Assembly: GCA_028023455.1 (NCBI GenBank)
Contig: JAQFVV010000501.1
Coordinates: forward strand, 394,795 to 458,794
DNA from: Epiperipatus broadwayi
Taxonomy: Eukaryota; Onychophora; Udeonychophora; Euonychophora; Peripatidae
Length of the DNA stretch: 64,000 nt
Direction: 5' to 3'
Part shown: positions 12,170 to 24,717 of the stretch, one piece after another
How the letters are laid out: each line of letters opens with the position of its first letter
Position numbering within the stretch: position 1 is the stretch's first letter
Notes under the pieces: model-generated
The model's input: only the letters and a program-made list of their open reading frames with translations
Told to the model about the DNA's origin: nothing
The model's database searches: none
Translations under genes and position numbers: made by a program

Positions 12170-13600
12170 GTTGTATAGGAGTGTTTTTTTGTTATTGTTG
12201 TTATTTTTGCTGATGTTTTAACCTGTATCATATTTAAATGTAGTAAATTATGTCAAATATATATATACATACATATTAAAATATTTGTATTATCTATATG
12301 TGTATGTGAATGCATTAAAACATTATATAGGATTCATTATCCACTGATTTCAGGTGCAAAGGGTTTGGATGTTAAACTGGTTTTTAAAATTAAAGACATT
12401 TTGATTTTAAATAATCTTAAAGTAGACACATAAAGTGTTAAAATGTTTTCTCTATACAATTTAAAACAAATACACATGGAGATTATTCATCTTATGAATA
12501 GTTCTTGTCTTGTCCGTTAGGATATTAAAATGTTGCTTCTCCTGCTTTATTAATCACTAATCACATGATTTGAGACTCACAATAGCTTTTTTGAATGTTT
12601 TTGTATTTTCTTTTTTTCAAGTGTTGATTTACTTTTTATTTGTTTGTTGTTTATTTATTGAAAGCAGTTTAAGAATAAATATTGATTCTAAATATATTTG
12701 TTAAAGCAGATTTTTTTATAAAAAAGGGAAGGAAGAAAATGAATAAGCATTAAGGTAGTGTAAATATTTAAAATATATTTTTTATCTAATAATTTCAAAT
12801 TATTTTAATAAGCTGAAGGTTGTACAGAGAAAGCGATTAATTTATAGGTGGTGTGTTTTTACAGATGGTAATCAATAATTCAAAAGATAAGCCTGTTTCT
12901 ACAAAAATTTAGTTTGTCAAGTATAAATCTTATTTTGAACCTTTGTCATATTAATAGTATCAGTGTGGTATTTAATTCTGAGAGCGTATAGAGGTTTTCA
13001 GATGTTATCAGGGTAACAGAGCCAGCTGGAGCCTTACTAAAGGTAATATGAATTATAGGAGCAGATGGTAAATAAGAAATAGATACACTCTGTTTAAATT
13101 TATAAGCTAGATAATAAAGAAAAAGTAATGTAAAAAAAAAGTTGTTAAATATCAGCAATTTAAATCATATATCTACATTTAGCATTTTAAGTTCAAAAGT
13201 TTTCGATATACTTTTCAAACTTCTCCAGCCAGGATTTAAATAATGGAAAAAATTTCATTCATGAGCGTGGCTGCATTCATTAGATCTTTTAGATATTTCC
13301 TTGGTTTACAACCTCAGCATGAACTCATTAAGTCATGTGATTGCTTTCTCTTTCTCTCAAGTTATTACTGCAATGTTTTTTTTTGTAGCTAGTCTGTTCT
13401 ATTTTTTGTTGTTGTTGTTAATAATTTTCGTCGACGAGGTCTTGTACATTTCAAAAATTAGATTCTATTAGATGTATCACTAAGGCTCTGTGGTTCTATG
13501 ATGAAATTGTAATATACTTCAACAATGTGTCACTCTCCAATAAAATAATTAAAGTTTAATTTCTTTACAAAGATAGGTTTTTAATTAAAGTAGTTTGAAA
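12170..13600. other. AT-rich region without recognisable gene
   Basis: No convincing ORF, RNA gene or repeat copy was seen here apart from short T-rich and TTG runs. Confidence 0.5.
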
Positions 13601-13629
13601 TAGAGCTGGACTAAATAAATTTCCAGACG

Positions 13630-13830
13630 AGATGATAATGGATAATAATTGAAATCTTAAACTGGATCTCGGGAGATTGTAAAAGACCTAGAAAAAGACC
13701 ATGTGGGAGATAGATGGTGAAATAAGGGAAGTTTGCTAGTATGATGTGGAGAAGAGAGATTATAGATTGAAGGAATTGGATTAAGTTTGGAAAGACCTTC
13801 ATTCTGCATTAATAATAGTTGAAAATGATG
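13630..13830 (+). pseudogene. 3' end of an RTE-like non-LTR retrotransposon (second copy)
   Basis: Plus-strand reading gives ILNWISGDCKRPRKRPCGR, then MMWRREIID, then RNWIKFGKTFILH, with several in-frame stops. It matches the minus-strand copy at 775-965 residue by residue (CKRPRKRP; WRRE; W-IK-G-TFIL) and is followed by an ATGATGATAATGATT tail. It is a 5'-truncated dead insertion with no reverse transcriptase left. More stops than in the first copy suggest it is at least as old. Confidence 0.75.
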
Positions 13831-13969
13831 ATAATGATTTTACCTAGAATGTTGTTCTATGGTTTATCATTCTATTTTAAAAAGTTTGTTTCCATATCTT
13901 ATTCTCCATTAGTCTTGACTAAGTATCTTAAAATTCAAATTTTGTTAAGAGAGTAACAAACACTTCTCA

Positions 13970-14140
13970 GATGCAAAAGCCCCTCACTGATGAAAGTCAT
14001 AAGCTTTAAATTATTCTAGGAATATTGAACAGAACATCACTGGATAAGGATTTAATAAGTATTACCATCTAATATTTATTGATTACTAAAACATACACTA
14101 AGTAGCAAAAATGTGAGGAAAAAAGAATTATTTCTTTAAT
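13970..14140 (+). repeat. Dispersed repeat family D, copy 1
   Basis: Aligns in the same orientation with 33200-33410: shared order CTGATGAAA / TAAGCTT / ATATTG / CACTGG-or-CACTGA / TTACCATCTA / TTGATTACTAAA / ACACTA. Non-coding, no terminal structure found. A reversed copy lies at 32875-33055. Confidence 0.6.
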
Positions 14141-14918
14141 TTGTTTTACCAATTACATATCTTATTTCATCTATCTATAATTTTCTTAGTAATAATTATT
14201 ATAACAGTTGAGAAATGTGTTTGTTATTCTTACTGTGGTGTTACATATCATAACCTTTTCGCTGGCGAAGAAGCCTTATTAAATATTTAAAAAATTATGT
14301 TAAGCCACAAATTTTATCAAAACTTAAGTGTGTATTATTCAAAAATGACATAATATATATTGTTTGAAACATAAAACACCAAAGAATGTAATTAAGCTGG
14401 AAAAAATATAGCCATTGATATTCAAAGTAATAAAAAATAATAAAATTTTCATATTAAATTCTAAATTTTCATGCATACATTTTAAAATTGTACTTTTGTT
14501 AGTAGACTAGTTGTATTCATCATTAAATTTCTAATAAAATGATATATAATAACACTTACCTAAGGTAATCCATCACTTGAATACTTTGTAGAATAAAGAT
14601 ATTAGTACCTTTTATTTTTCCTAGTAGCCCTTCAAAATGTTTTTTTATACAGGGATTTACAATGAATATGTCATCCCTAATAACAAGTAGTTAATATTGA
14701 TCAATAATTAATATAATTTGAATATTATAATAAAGAACTTCAATAAAGTTTATAATTTATTAAAAATTACTACTAAAATAGTTACTATATACAAATTAAA
14801 ATAATAAAACAAAATAAAAAGTAAATGAAATACTAAATTCTTTATAGAGTTAAACTTGAGGTAAGTTAGTGGTTTAAAAATCAATGCAATGTAATATTAT
14901 TTATCCTACCTTTATAAG

Positions 14919-15377
14919 TTATGAGGGCTCATATTGCATCATGCTACTATGACTAGTAAATTTACTAATAACTTTATCAACTGCCACCTATCTTTGCTTT
15001 TGATATGCAGCTTTGAAATTTACACTGCAATAGTCTATAATCAGCATAAGTTTATATACTCTGTCAAAATCTTTACTTTTAGCATTTGGCATATTTTTAT
15101 TATTATTATTACTAAAATGCAGACAAGACATTATAGGAAAAAATCTAAATCGGGTCATAATATTTGCAAAATATTTTTGTCTTTGTTTCATATCTGAACT
15201 CCAGATATCATCTAATTTGTATACTGCAAATATGGAGCAAAGTACCATTATCATGCCAAAAAATGCACATAATTCATAATATAAAGTTACACAATCACAA
15301 GCTATTTTTTGATCAGCGAATATGTTAGTTTCAATAATAATTTTTTCATGTATTTTTTTTATCAAACATAAATTCAA
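14919..15377 (-). pseudogene. piggyBac-like transposase fragment
   Basis: A 129-codon minus-strand frame (start 15377, stop at 14988) reads ETNIFADQ, YYELCAFFGMIMVL, DIWSSDMKQRQKYFANIMTR, FRFFPIMSCLHFSNN and FDRVYKLMLIIDYC. This is the order of the N-terminal part of the DDE_Tnp_1_7 (piggyBac/PGBD) domain: ETNxYAxQ, ELxAFxGxxI, DxWSxD, IMxRxRFxxIxxxLHFxxN, DRxYKxxPxxD. After the stop the same frame continues with VAVDKVISKF and SHSSMMQYEPS, the place where the family has its first catalytic Asp (xxxDExMxxFKGRSxxxQYxP), up to a second stop at 14919. The catalytic remainder is missing, and no terminal repeats or flanking TTAA pair were identified. It is a dead fragment. The family assignment is from motif order, not a search. 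Confidence 0.72.
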
Positions 15378-15399
15378 ATAATTATTTTAAAAAATATAA

Positions 15400-18300
15400 A
15401 ATTAAATACTTATCAATGGAAAACTTCTCGCAATAACATTCACTTGTTATACAGACTAAGAAGATCAGTAAAATCTTGCATTTTTCCGATGTAAATTTCA
15501 GAGCAAATCCAATTACATTAAAAATGAAAAAACTGATGAAAGAAAGACAAAAAAATTCAATTTACTTGATTACAAAAATTTTCATAAAATTTTTATCATA
15601 GAAAAATGAAACATTTCTGAAACTAGAAAAAAAGATGGAAATGAAGATGTAAAAAGCGCATGTGCATACTGCGTAGATTTTTGGCAGTTTTAAACTGAAA
15701 CCGGATGTTGCAAATTTGAAAATTCAAGATCACATTGTCCCACAGCAATGCCGAAATTAAGCCTAAGATGAAATTATTGAGAAGTTAATTGTTCCTTTTT
15801 GTGATTTTAAAATCAGGTTACAGTTGTAAGTGCAGTAACATTTTTATATTTCTAAGAATAGTGCCAAATTGCTCTTCAGTAATTATGATTAATCATTAAA
15901 TTCATAATTTATTACATAAAAACTTGATATACATTAAAGGTGTGTGTTTTTATTTTTAATATTTTAAAATTCACCATGGCCTTTTGCTTACTTATCTGTT
16001 AGAATTTTCAGATCCAGCACTTAACATAAGTATGTGTGTATGCCTTATAATAGGTCAGAAACTGTTAGTGCAGTGCTGAAGATAAAAGAAAACAATTAAG
16101 CTAATAATTATAAGAAAAACCATATTGTTCCAAAATTGTTTATGTTGTCTAGGTCTAAGCATAATTTAGGATAATCAAAGAACTTCATTAACAGCAACCG
16201 AGCAGTAAATACTCAATTAGCACCTAGGATGTTTCCGATGGTATTAACCTCCCTCCGCCACTACCTTATACCATTATCTGTTATGTATCCTCAATGGGAA
16301 TGGTCAATTATCCATAAATTTTCATGGCATAAATTAGCCACCAGCCAGGGAAATTGAAATGCACACCACTATAAATTAAGATATGTACTGTGATTTCTGG
16401 TGTTTGAAATAATATTATAAATTCCAGGAATTTCTATCATTGTTAAGGATATAAAGAATACTAAAGTCATAATTAATAGATTCTATAATCAATCTTATGA
16501 TCAATTCTATTTTTGTTTTTCTGACATATACCTATAGGGTATGCCTTGCATAGAAATTTTGAATTTTGACTGCACATCTGCATGGCTTCAGAGTTTATTA
16601 TATTTTTCTAATATTGAGTAAAATGTAGGTCCTTTGACATTATTGTAGATTCAGCAGTATTGATAATTGCAGAAGTCAAATATAAACTCTACAGTAGGTT
16701 TTTGTGTGTTTGGGATAGTTGGATAACTTATTGCTCTGGATAGATTTGAGCACCAGGAATGGGTTTGAGCTTCGGATGTTTCTATTCTGCTAGCATATTA
16801 AACTATGCATACATGTATTTATCTTGGAGATTATAATACATGCATATGATCTGGTCATCATTTATGGCAATGGGCATAAGTGAAATGTTTTTTTTAAAAA
16901 AAATTATTGATATTGAAGGCGAACAATGCATAGAGATCAGATGGGAATTAGTTACTAACTTGTTCTTTAATTCACTGGAGGAAAAGATATTCATCAAAAA
17001 ACTCATCAAATAGGATCCTGATGTTTGATCACTCTCTCTAACTTTCTGTAATGATGCCAAATACCATTATTAGTGCTATTGTTTTTAACATAAACATTTT
17101 ATCAACAAGGTTAAAGACTAACTGAATGCATACCATTCTCTGAACCTGGTGACATTTAAGAATCCAATTTTCTTATGTTCAATAATATAATAAAAGAAAA
17201 ATGTGGCTAACATATGGATATGATATAAAACATGTTACACTGAAGGAAGACTATATCCAGAAATAATTGTGCAGATAGTGCTGGCTCTACCATCTCATAT
17301 TCATTTCATTCTTCGGTTTAAATATGTGGATTCTAAGTTGAAAGATGTGGAATGGATTATTACTATCAATACTGTGTTTAATTGAAGTAAATACACTATC
17401 ATTGTTAGGATAAATTTATTTATTCCAAAGAGATTTTTGAAAAACTTGAGCATTCGATAAACGCTAGATGATAGAGTGGTTATATCCATACCAGTGCTCT
17501 GCTATCTACATCCTCAGTGTTGTTTTGACTTACGATCATTATCATTTCTAAAACTTAGATTAATGCACTTCTCACCCAGTAATCTCTCCACTTTCGTTTA
17601 CCTACGTTTATTGGTTTATGAAAAACAGTATGGATATCAATGGAAAGTGTTTTAATAGGGTCATCCAGATGTAGATTTTTATTCAGTTCGAACCAATAAA
17701 TATAAGCATTTCCAACCCACGTATAAATATATCAGATACTATTTGGGAAGTGATAATATGTTGGACTATTTTCATCATCCATCATGAAATATTGAATGTG
17801 TCGAAAATTTTAAACTTTATTTAAATTTTTCAAGTACAAACGACTTGTTAATAATAACATACAAATAGACAACATAAGTTGGTTGCGCATTATTACTAAC
17901 AAGTTTTTTGCATTTGAAAAGTTTAAATAATGTTTAAAATTTACTACACATTCAACATTTAATGATAGATGATGGAAATAGTTCAACATATTATCACATC
18001 TAATATACATCATCACATAACTTTAGGCAAATCATAGTTGGGAAGTCTTGATATTTCAACACATGAGCTGTAAATTGTGCAGACTGGTGTTATTTGCTAA
18101 ATATTCCTCATTTTTACATAATGGAATATTAATATTCTTTCAAATCAATTAAATATTTAATTTTTAAGGATTTCTTTACATACTCATTACACATCAGAAA
18201 GAAGGAATACTATGAAAATGTAATAGGTAAAAAGATTTTGGTAAGCATTAGATGAGAGACACCATTATTTATTTAGCTCAATGCATGGAAAAAGCCTTGG

Positions 18301-18960
18301 CAATAATTCTTCCCTCCCACTCCTCTCTAAAAAGAAGAACAAAATGAAAGCATTACTCATGTAGCTGGATAAAGAGGTCTTGAGTGTTATTTTTTCATCC
18401 TTGTGTTATATTATCTTTTAGAATAACTAAATATCCAAATTTGACTACTGTGTAGTGATTATTTGTCCATAAGATAGTTATCTGATTAGTTCCTTGAAAA
18501 ACTTTTATATTTTACTTTGTCTGCATTTGAAATCGGATTTTGGAGGCATGGCAAGCAGATGTACTGACACCCATGATGAAGTCTTCTATATGACCAGTTA
18601 AATGTACAGTTAGAAGAGTTAAAATAAAGGAGTTAGAATGTCATTAATAGGATGTACCTACAATCACTTAATGCTTTAGAAGATTAATCTTATGACTTGG
18701 ATATAGACAGTTCATTAAATTTTCTTGGAATAATAATTTAATTTAATAAAGTTTTTATCTCATGGACTGTGTTACCTCTGCATAAATAATTGCAACTTCA
18801 ACATATGATATACTTTGTTATGGTATATAGACATGCATATAGCATGTTTTTAAACAGATTCTGAGAACCTCCATGTTTATTTATTGGATTTAGAAGGTGA
18901 TTATTTATAATAAAGATTGTTCTATAGTCAAAATAAGAGTCATAGATCACATGACCCTAT
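15400..18960. other. AT-rich region without recognisable gene
   Basis: Several short frames of 60-85 codons show no recognisable domain. No repeat copy was assigned. The more mixed-composition stretch at 16200-16400 was read on both strands without a match. Confidence 0.5.
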
Positions 18961-18981
18961 CTCTTAAGCTTGTAAGTTATA

Positions 18982-19129
18982 AACAGTGAGGATTGCCAAT
19001 TCCTCAACAAGCTTTGTGATAAATGCTTAGCCAGAGCCAGCACTTAAAATATCTCTGGCAGGACCCCCCCCCAACCCCTGACCATGGTTTCGTGCTTTGG
19101 CACCTCTTGAATTGCCAATCCTCACTGTT
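18982..19129. mobile_element. Short element with 21-bp terminal inverted repeats
   Basis: AACAGTGAGGATTGCCAATT at the left end is the reverse complement, with one mismatch, of the right end finishing AATCCTCACTGTT at 19129. Interior of about 106 bases includes a C run. The size and ends suggest a MITE; a TATA-like sequence flanks both sides, but a clean target-site duplication is not visible. Confidence 0.6.
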
Positions 19130-19206
19130 CTATAGTGTTTGTGAATATATTGAGTTATAGTTGTACCTTTATCAAAAATTTGTAATGAATAAGAGCTTTA
19201 ATTGTG

Positions 19207-19300
19207 TTGTTAGCCGAGAGGTATCACAGCCGCCATGCAAGCAAGTAGTTGGTTGCAGACGGTTGTGGGTTGCGGCCCGGCCGATGCTATGACACATAGT
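19207..19300 (+). repeat. tRNA-derived SINE (SINE-A copy 3)
   Basis: GTTAGCCGAGAGGTATCACAG resembles the tRNA D arm, and the 3' part GGCCGATGCTATGACACAT matches copy 2's GGCCGATGCTTTGACGCAT. The anticodon arm is different and a long A-tail is missing. Its B-box region (GTGGGTTGCGGCC) is degraded, so it is probably inactive. Confidence 0.6.
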
Positions 19301-19490
19301 GATTAAAAGAAGTCAAATAGTTTACTGATTAGGAGTAATTTATCGACCTTGAGTTCCAGAATCTGCCCTCTTACTAAGTTATTAACATCCCATCACAGTA
19401 AATCTTTATAAGTGGGAGAGGGTAAAATATCTTCCAGCCAATTAAAAAATACTTTTACTTTCTCAAATGAATTTCCAAAATCTATTTCTC

Positions 19491-19560
19491 CTATTCCAGT
19501 GCTGCCATCTTGTGTAAACTTGAGGAATAAAATATCCACAAGGTGGCAGAACTGGAATAG
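19491..19560. repeat. 24-bp-arm hairpin
   Basis: CTATTCCAGTGCTGCCATCT with its continuation (19491-19514) pairs with 19537-19560 (ending GGCAGAACTGGAATAG), leaving 22 bases between. The flanks extend the complementarity imperfectly. It may be a MITE end pair. Confidence 0.6.
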
Positions 19561-19949
19561 AAGAAATTGTTTTGCTACTTAAAGTAATTCTTAGGCAAAT
19601 GATACTGGACCTTCCAAAATGTTAGTATGTGTAATGTTTGTTTTTTTGTTTTTTTAATAAAATGATTTTCAATCATGTCTCATGTAACACATTGTGCAGA
19701 ACTTATAGATTTAGGGAAAGAATAATTGAAAGTTGTAATTAATAATGTGTTAAGATTTGTAGAATCTCCTACTGTCACATCTAGGTGCATAGTCTTACGG
19801 TTATAGCCTTAATATATATTACTTACGGAAAGAATAATTGTAAGTTTTTTAAATCTATTTTATTAATGGCATCTTTCCATTAATAGATTATCCTATAATT
19901 ATTGACCTAGTAGCAAATTTCTCCACATAATAGGGCCACCTAGGTCACC

Positions 19950-20130
19950 CTATAATAATTAATAGATGCCAGAAGGTTTGTGCATTAAATTCCTATCTAG
20001 TGTTTACTCATCCAATATCCTCTGACTTGCATTAGTTAGCTCTATTATTTGGAGAAAGTTGCTACTATTTTTATAGCTTGTAGAAGCATAAAAAGGAGGG
20101 GTCATGTCATGATTTAATGGTTTAATTATT
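19950..20130 (+). repeat. Dispersed repeat with CTATCTAGTG core
   Basis: AATAGATGCCAGAAGG, GTGCATTAAATTCC, TATCTAGTG is shared with the foldback at 21.02-21.20 kb. The following stretch (AGCTTGTAGAAGCATAAAAA, GTCATGTCATG, TTTAATGGTTTAATT) matches about 52620-52685. One family therefore has copies at 20.0, 21.1 and 52.6 kb. Non-coding. Confidence 0.55.
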
Positions 20131-20544
20131 CATATGTAGGTATCATAATTGGTTTAGAAATTTTCAGATTTTCTTATCAACACTAATAAAATACTTCTCT
20201 AATGCAGAATGATGAAAGTTTCTTCATAGTTTGTAAATAAGTCTTTAAATTTAAACATGAAAAGTAAGAATCTATTTGGGGGGCTCTGACTAGATAATCA
20301 TTCACCCATGCAGAGCTTGGCAATAATAGTGATAAACTCCAAACTAAAACTTTTAGGATTGACTCTCAGATGGGTAGTGTAAATTTTTAAAGAAATTGCA
20401 GTTCAGTCACTTAAATAATCGAATGATTTATTGCTTAGAAACTTGTACAGTTTGAATGCAAGAGGTACCTGGGCTTTACATCCACAACTGACATGCTACT
20501 GCTGCTTTAAATTGCAAAGGGCAAAATAAATAATTAGATGGATT

Positions 20545-20665
20545 TTTTAATTGGGAGTTCATAAGAAATTTGAGCACTGGAAGAGAGAGCCAGAACTAGA
20601 ATCAATCCAAGGACTCTACCATCCAAAATCTGACACCTAACAATTGCACTAAACCATAGAGCACA
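20545..20665 (-). repeat. tRNA-related SINE (SINE-B copy 2)
   Basis: Minus-strand reading: A-box-like TGGTTTAGTGCAATTG, B-box-like GGATTGATTCT, then a tail GCTCAAATTTCTTATGAACT. Same order and orientation as the copy at 7.1 kb, with divergence. Confidence 0.6.
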
Positions 20666-21021
20666 GTTCATTGAATTGAAAATCTGCATTTAACCTGTCC
20701 CTAGACATGCTCAGATATTACATGGCATCTCAAGCATTTAACTGTATGATTATTTAACACGAAACTTCAGATTTATCAATAATTATGTTCATTCATCAGA
20801 TATGTATCTATTATTAAAGTAACTGTGCTCTTTTATCAATGTAGTGTGTTTACAAACCCTTGCCTTTGTTTCCTACTTCTTTTAACTTCATGCTATCTGC
20901 CTTTAACAATTCATCTGTGAGGCAGTATCTAAATAACAAAGAAATTTTACCGCAAGGAAGATGCAAAATATCTTTAATTATTTCTAATTAATAAAATCCA
21001 TCACAATTCAAGTACTTTTCA

Positions 21022-21203
21022 GTAAACAAAGGCAAAACTCTCCATACAGTAGTGCCAACCAGAGTAATCAATGGATGCCAGAAGGCTTGTGCATAAAATC
21101 CCCATCTAGTGCCCACTCATCTGCCCAAGCCTTCTGGCATCCATTGATTACTCTGGTTGGCACAGGGTGGCACTACTGTATGGAGAGTTTTGCCTTTGTT
21201 TAC
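21022..21203. mobile_element. Foldback element with about 70-bp arms
   Basis: Left arm 21022-21088 pairs with right arm 21127-21203. The right arm has 10 extra bases (ACAGGGTGGC) that open a bulge; otherwise the match is essentially perfect. The 38-base loop contains CATCTAGTG, the core shared with the 20.0-kb repeat. Near-identity of the arms implies a recent inverted duplication of one repeat copy, or gene conversion between arms. Confidence 0.85.
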
Positions 21204-21239
21204 AACAATTATGTGCTAATATGAGATGGTGATCATGTG

Positions 21240-22920
21240 ATACTTTTCAGTAAATTGAAATTGGATCTTGATTGTTTTTTTTTATTGACAGCAACTCACA
21301 AAAGTAATATATCTATTATCCAAAATATTAGAAAAATAAAAAATTGGTTGAATTTAAGTTTAAAAAACGCTTTTTTTTTTTTATTTTGATAGATTGAGTT
21401 ACGACAATGGGCAGAGAATGAATTATTAGAAAAAGAAATATTATGAGATAAAAAATGAAATAGACTTTAAATAGTCTAAATCTCTCCAAAAGCTTCTTAC
21501 AAAGGAAAAGCAAATAAGAAGACATTACTTACATGTTTTACATTTTATTTGATAGTGAAGGTTTGATCGTTTTATCATCTTTAGCCAAAAATGCAATATA
21601 CCTGAAAGCAAAACCTTAAACCTGATTGGAGCCTGAAAACATTTTTTTAACTTTTATTAAACTCCAATTTAAATCTAAGTCATTAAAATGGCAGTTGAAT
21701 GCCCTATCGCTAGATCAGAAAGTAGTATGGGGAAAATACTTTGGTAAAATTGTGCTGTGATGCATTTCAGTGTCAAAATTGTGTGGTGAGATTGACAGTT
21801 CATCATAGGAAGAGCAAGTAACATTTGAGAATCAAAATGATTGTTTAAAAAAATGACAATTTAATAAACCAATCGGATTTTTTTTTTTATTTGCCACACT
21901 TTGTGTTGCAAGCATGAATCACCTGGTTGAAATTATTTTGATCATATTATGAAATATTCTAATTCAGTGAGAAATAAATAATACCAAAAATGGTTGATGC
22001 TAAAAGATGATGAAGATATATGTTGCATCATTGAGGAGTCTAATAAGATAAATAAATAATAAATCAACCTTCAAAGCTACTGTTACTACTAATACTGCTG
22101 TTGCTGCTCCTACTATAGCTATAGCTACTTCTATTGATATTGTCACTATTATCATTACTATTTTATGGGAGATAATCTTTTATATCATGTAGTTTAATAT
22201 AAACTCAGATGGTAAACATCAATAATAATAAAAAGTTATAGGGATGAGGTTAAAATTATTAATTATGGTTAAATTATTTAGAATATAATCCCATGTGTGA
22301 TGAGAAGCATAATAAGATATAATAATAAGGTGTTGCGTACTAGAGTACAATAACAGAACCTGAGAGCACAAAATCTATGTCTCACAACTCAATTCTATCA
22401 TTTTTGGTACTCTAACTATATGATCTCTCAAACAGCAAATCATTTAACTACTATATTTAAATTTCTGGTATTTACCAATGTAAAGGGCGTTATTATTATC
22501 TTACAATGTAGCTTGAATTTTAAAAGTGATATCAAGTTTTTACAAATGGCCTGATGATGTTTAGATGGTATGCTATCTTATTGCTGAATTTGGACAAAGA
22601 TTTTAGTCGAATGCATAAAACTCTTATCACCATTACTACACAAGCTAACGTAAAATGTTTAGAAATGTTAATAAAAAGTAACTCAATTAGAATTATAAGC
22701 AAAAGAAATTTAAAAATGGACAATATGAATAAAACAATGATAGATAAAACTATTGAAGGATGAATAAGAGGCAAATTAGTTATCAACAAAGATATTCACT
22801 TCAGCTAATCACTGTAAGCAAAGATAATCTTTGGGCTCAGTATTGTCTGCAATGGAATTCATATTTTACAATTATATTTTGATTTTACATCCGGTGCAAT
22901 CCATATTCAAATTTGAAATA
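21240..22920. other. AT-rich region without recognisable gene
   Basis: Contains a degenerate triplet run (CTACTGTTACTACTAATACT and continuation) at about 22075-22155 and overlapping opposite-strand frames at 22532-22789 with no recognisable domain. Confidence 0.5.
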
Positions 22921-22939
22921 ATTTAATGTTATATTTAAA

Positions 22940-23150
22940 TTCATTTGCATATCTGATTGGATTTCTGGCATTTGCTTTTTTCTCTGGTAATATAATAATA
23001 CTTAAAGCCTTGCTGTTTCCATGCATCAATTTTAAAATTCTGCGCAACTTTGTAAGTTACTCAGATTTAAAAATATGTAAATAGATTGATTAAAGAATGA
23101 ATAGATATGTAGATTGACAGACAAACAGGTGGATAGGTAGTTAATAATAA
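22940..23150 (+). repeat. Repeat element with tetranucleotide 3' tail, copy 1
   Basis: TGATTGGATTTCTGG, ATTTGCTT, TGCATCAATTTTAAAATTCTG and ACTTTGTAAGTTACTCA are matched in order by 24075-24300. Both copies run into ATAGATTGATT and then a GATA/GACA/GGTAG tetranucleotide tract. Here the tail is short and degenerate. Confidence 0.65.
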
Positions 23151-23339
23151 TTAATGGATTGTCCATTTTCCAACCAATACTGGATTGTATTTGCTTATAA
23201 ATAGAAAAATTTAAGCTCTATTTGAACAGATTTCAAAATCGAAGTCATCACTATTCCACTAGGCGCTTTAATCACGCTATAATAAAATAATTAATTAATA
23301 AATTTTCAGTTAATGACAAATTGCCAAAATGGTAGAGTC

Positions 23340-23420
23340 AGGAACTCAAATCCATAGATCATCTCCAGCTCTGTCGTTTCTAGAGCTCGAATTTCTTATG
23401 AATTCCGAATAATCATTCGA
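23340..23420 (+). repeat. tRNA-related SINE fragment with terminal hairpin, copy 1
   Basis: Contains GAGCTCGAATTTCTTATGAA then TTCCGAATAATCATTCGATTG. The tail resembles SINE-B (TTTCTTATGAACTCC) but continues into a small hairpin CGAAT-AATC-ATTCG. The copy at 23.6 kb has the same layout. Confidence 0.5.
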
Positions 23421-23535
23421 TTGTCCATACTATTAAAAATGCCCCATCGTGTGAGGGAGCGCGGCACTACAATTCTTATGTTTCTTATCACAGTAGTGTT
23501 TTTAGATGATGTTATCTTTAACAATTCATTATTAC

Positions 23536-23616
23536 ATTCCAGTGATTGAACGCACCAAATCAGATATTTCCGGTGCTCAAACTTTTTATGAACTCCGAGT
23601 GATAACCACTCGATTA
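23536..23616 (+). repeat. tRNA-related SINE fragment with terminal hairpin, copy 2
   Basis: GGTGCTCAAACTTTTTATGA, then ACTCCGAGTGATAACCACTC with GATTAC after it. The hairpin CGAGTG-ATAAC-CACTCG sits exactly where copy 1 has CGAAT-AATC-ATTCG, with paired changes in both strands of the stem. Confidence 0.5.
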
Positions 23617-24074
23617 CAAGTACAATCATTTTTTAATCAAAAAAAACACAAATTCACAGATAGTTTTTACAAACATAGACGCCTATATTTGATAAATAAA
23701 AAAGTAAGATTTAGTGAAAAAAAATTAAAGGAAACTTTATTTCATTATTATTTTTTATGCGCGTAAATTAAAAAAAAAAAAAAAAATCTTCAGATTTTTT
23801 TTTCAACTTCAAAACAATTATTTTTTAAGAGCGTTTGAAAATAAATTACAAAAAATATTGAATGTTAGTTTCCTTTCTTTCCCCCGTAGTCTTTTACCTA
23901 ATGAAGTTTTATTTTAAATAAAATCTCTTTTAATATTAATATCTAGAGATTCGTTTCATGATTATATATAGTAACAATAATAAGCAAAAAAAAAATCAAA
24001 TAATGGGAAAAATAATAATTAGAACTGAAACAGAATAATATTGCACAACAGTTGTATAATCGCTATTTTTTAAT

Positions 24075-24353
24075 TCATCTGTGTATGTGATTGGATTTCT
24101 GGTGTTTGCTTGATTCCGTTGTGTTACAATAATAGTACGCGTGCTGTTTTCGTGCATCAATTTAAAATTTTGAATGACATTGTATATAATTACTCATGTT
24201 TTAAAATATATAAATAGATTGATTGACCTGACAAATAGGTAGGTAAGTAGGTAGGCAGATAGATAGATAAATATGTAGACTAACAATCAAATAGGTAAGT
24301 AAGTAGGGAGGAAGGGAGGCAGGTAGACTGACAGACAAATAAGTAAGTAATTG
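24075..24353 (+). repeat. Repeat element with tetranucleotide 3' tail, copy 2
   Basis: GTGATTGGATTTCTGG, GTTTGCTTG, GTGCATCAATTTAAAATTTTG and ATAATTACTCATGTTTTAAA match the copy at 22.94 kb. The 3' end passes through GGTAGGTAAGTAGGTAGG into the long GATA array, so the array is the expanded tail of this element. Confidence 0.65.
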
Positions 24354-24717
<364 letters not shown>

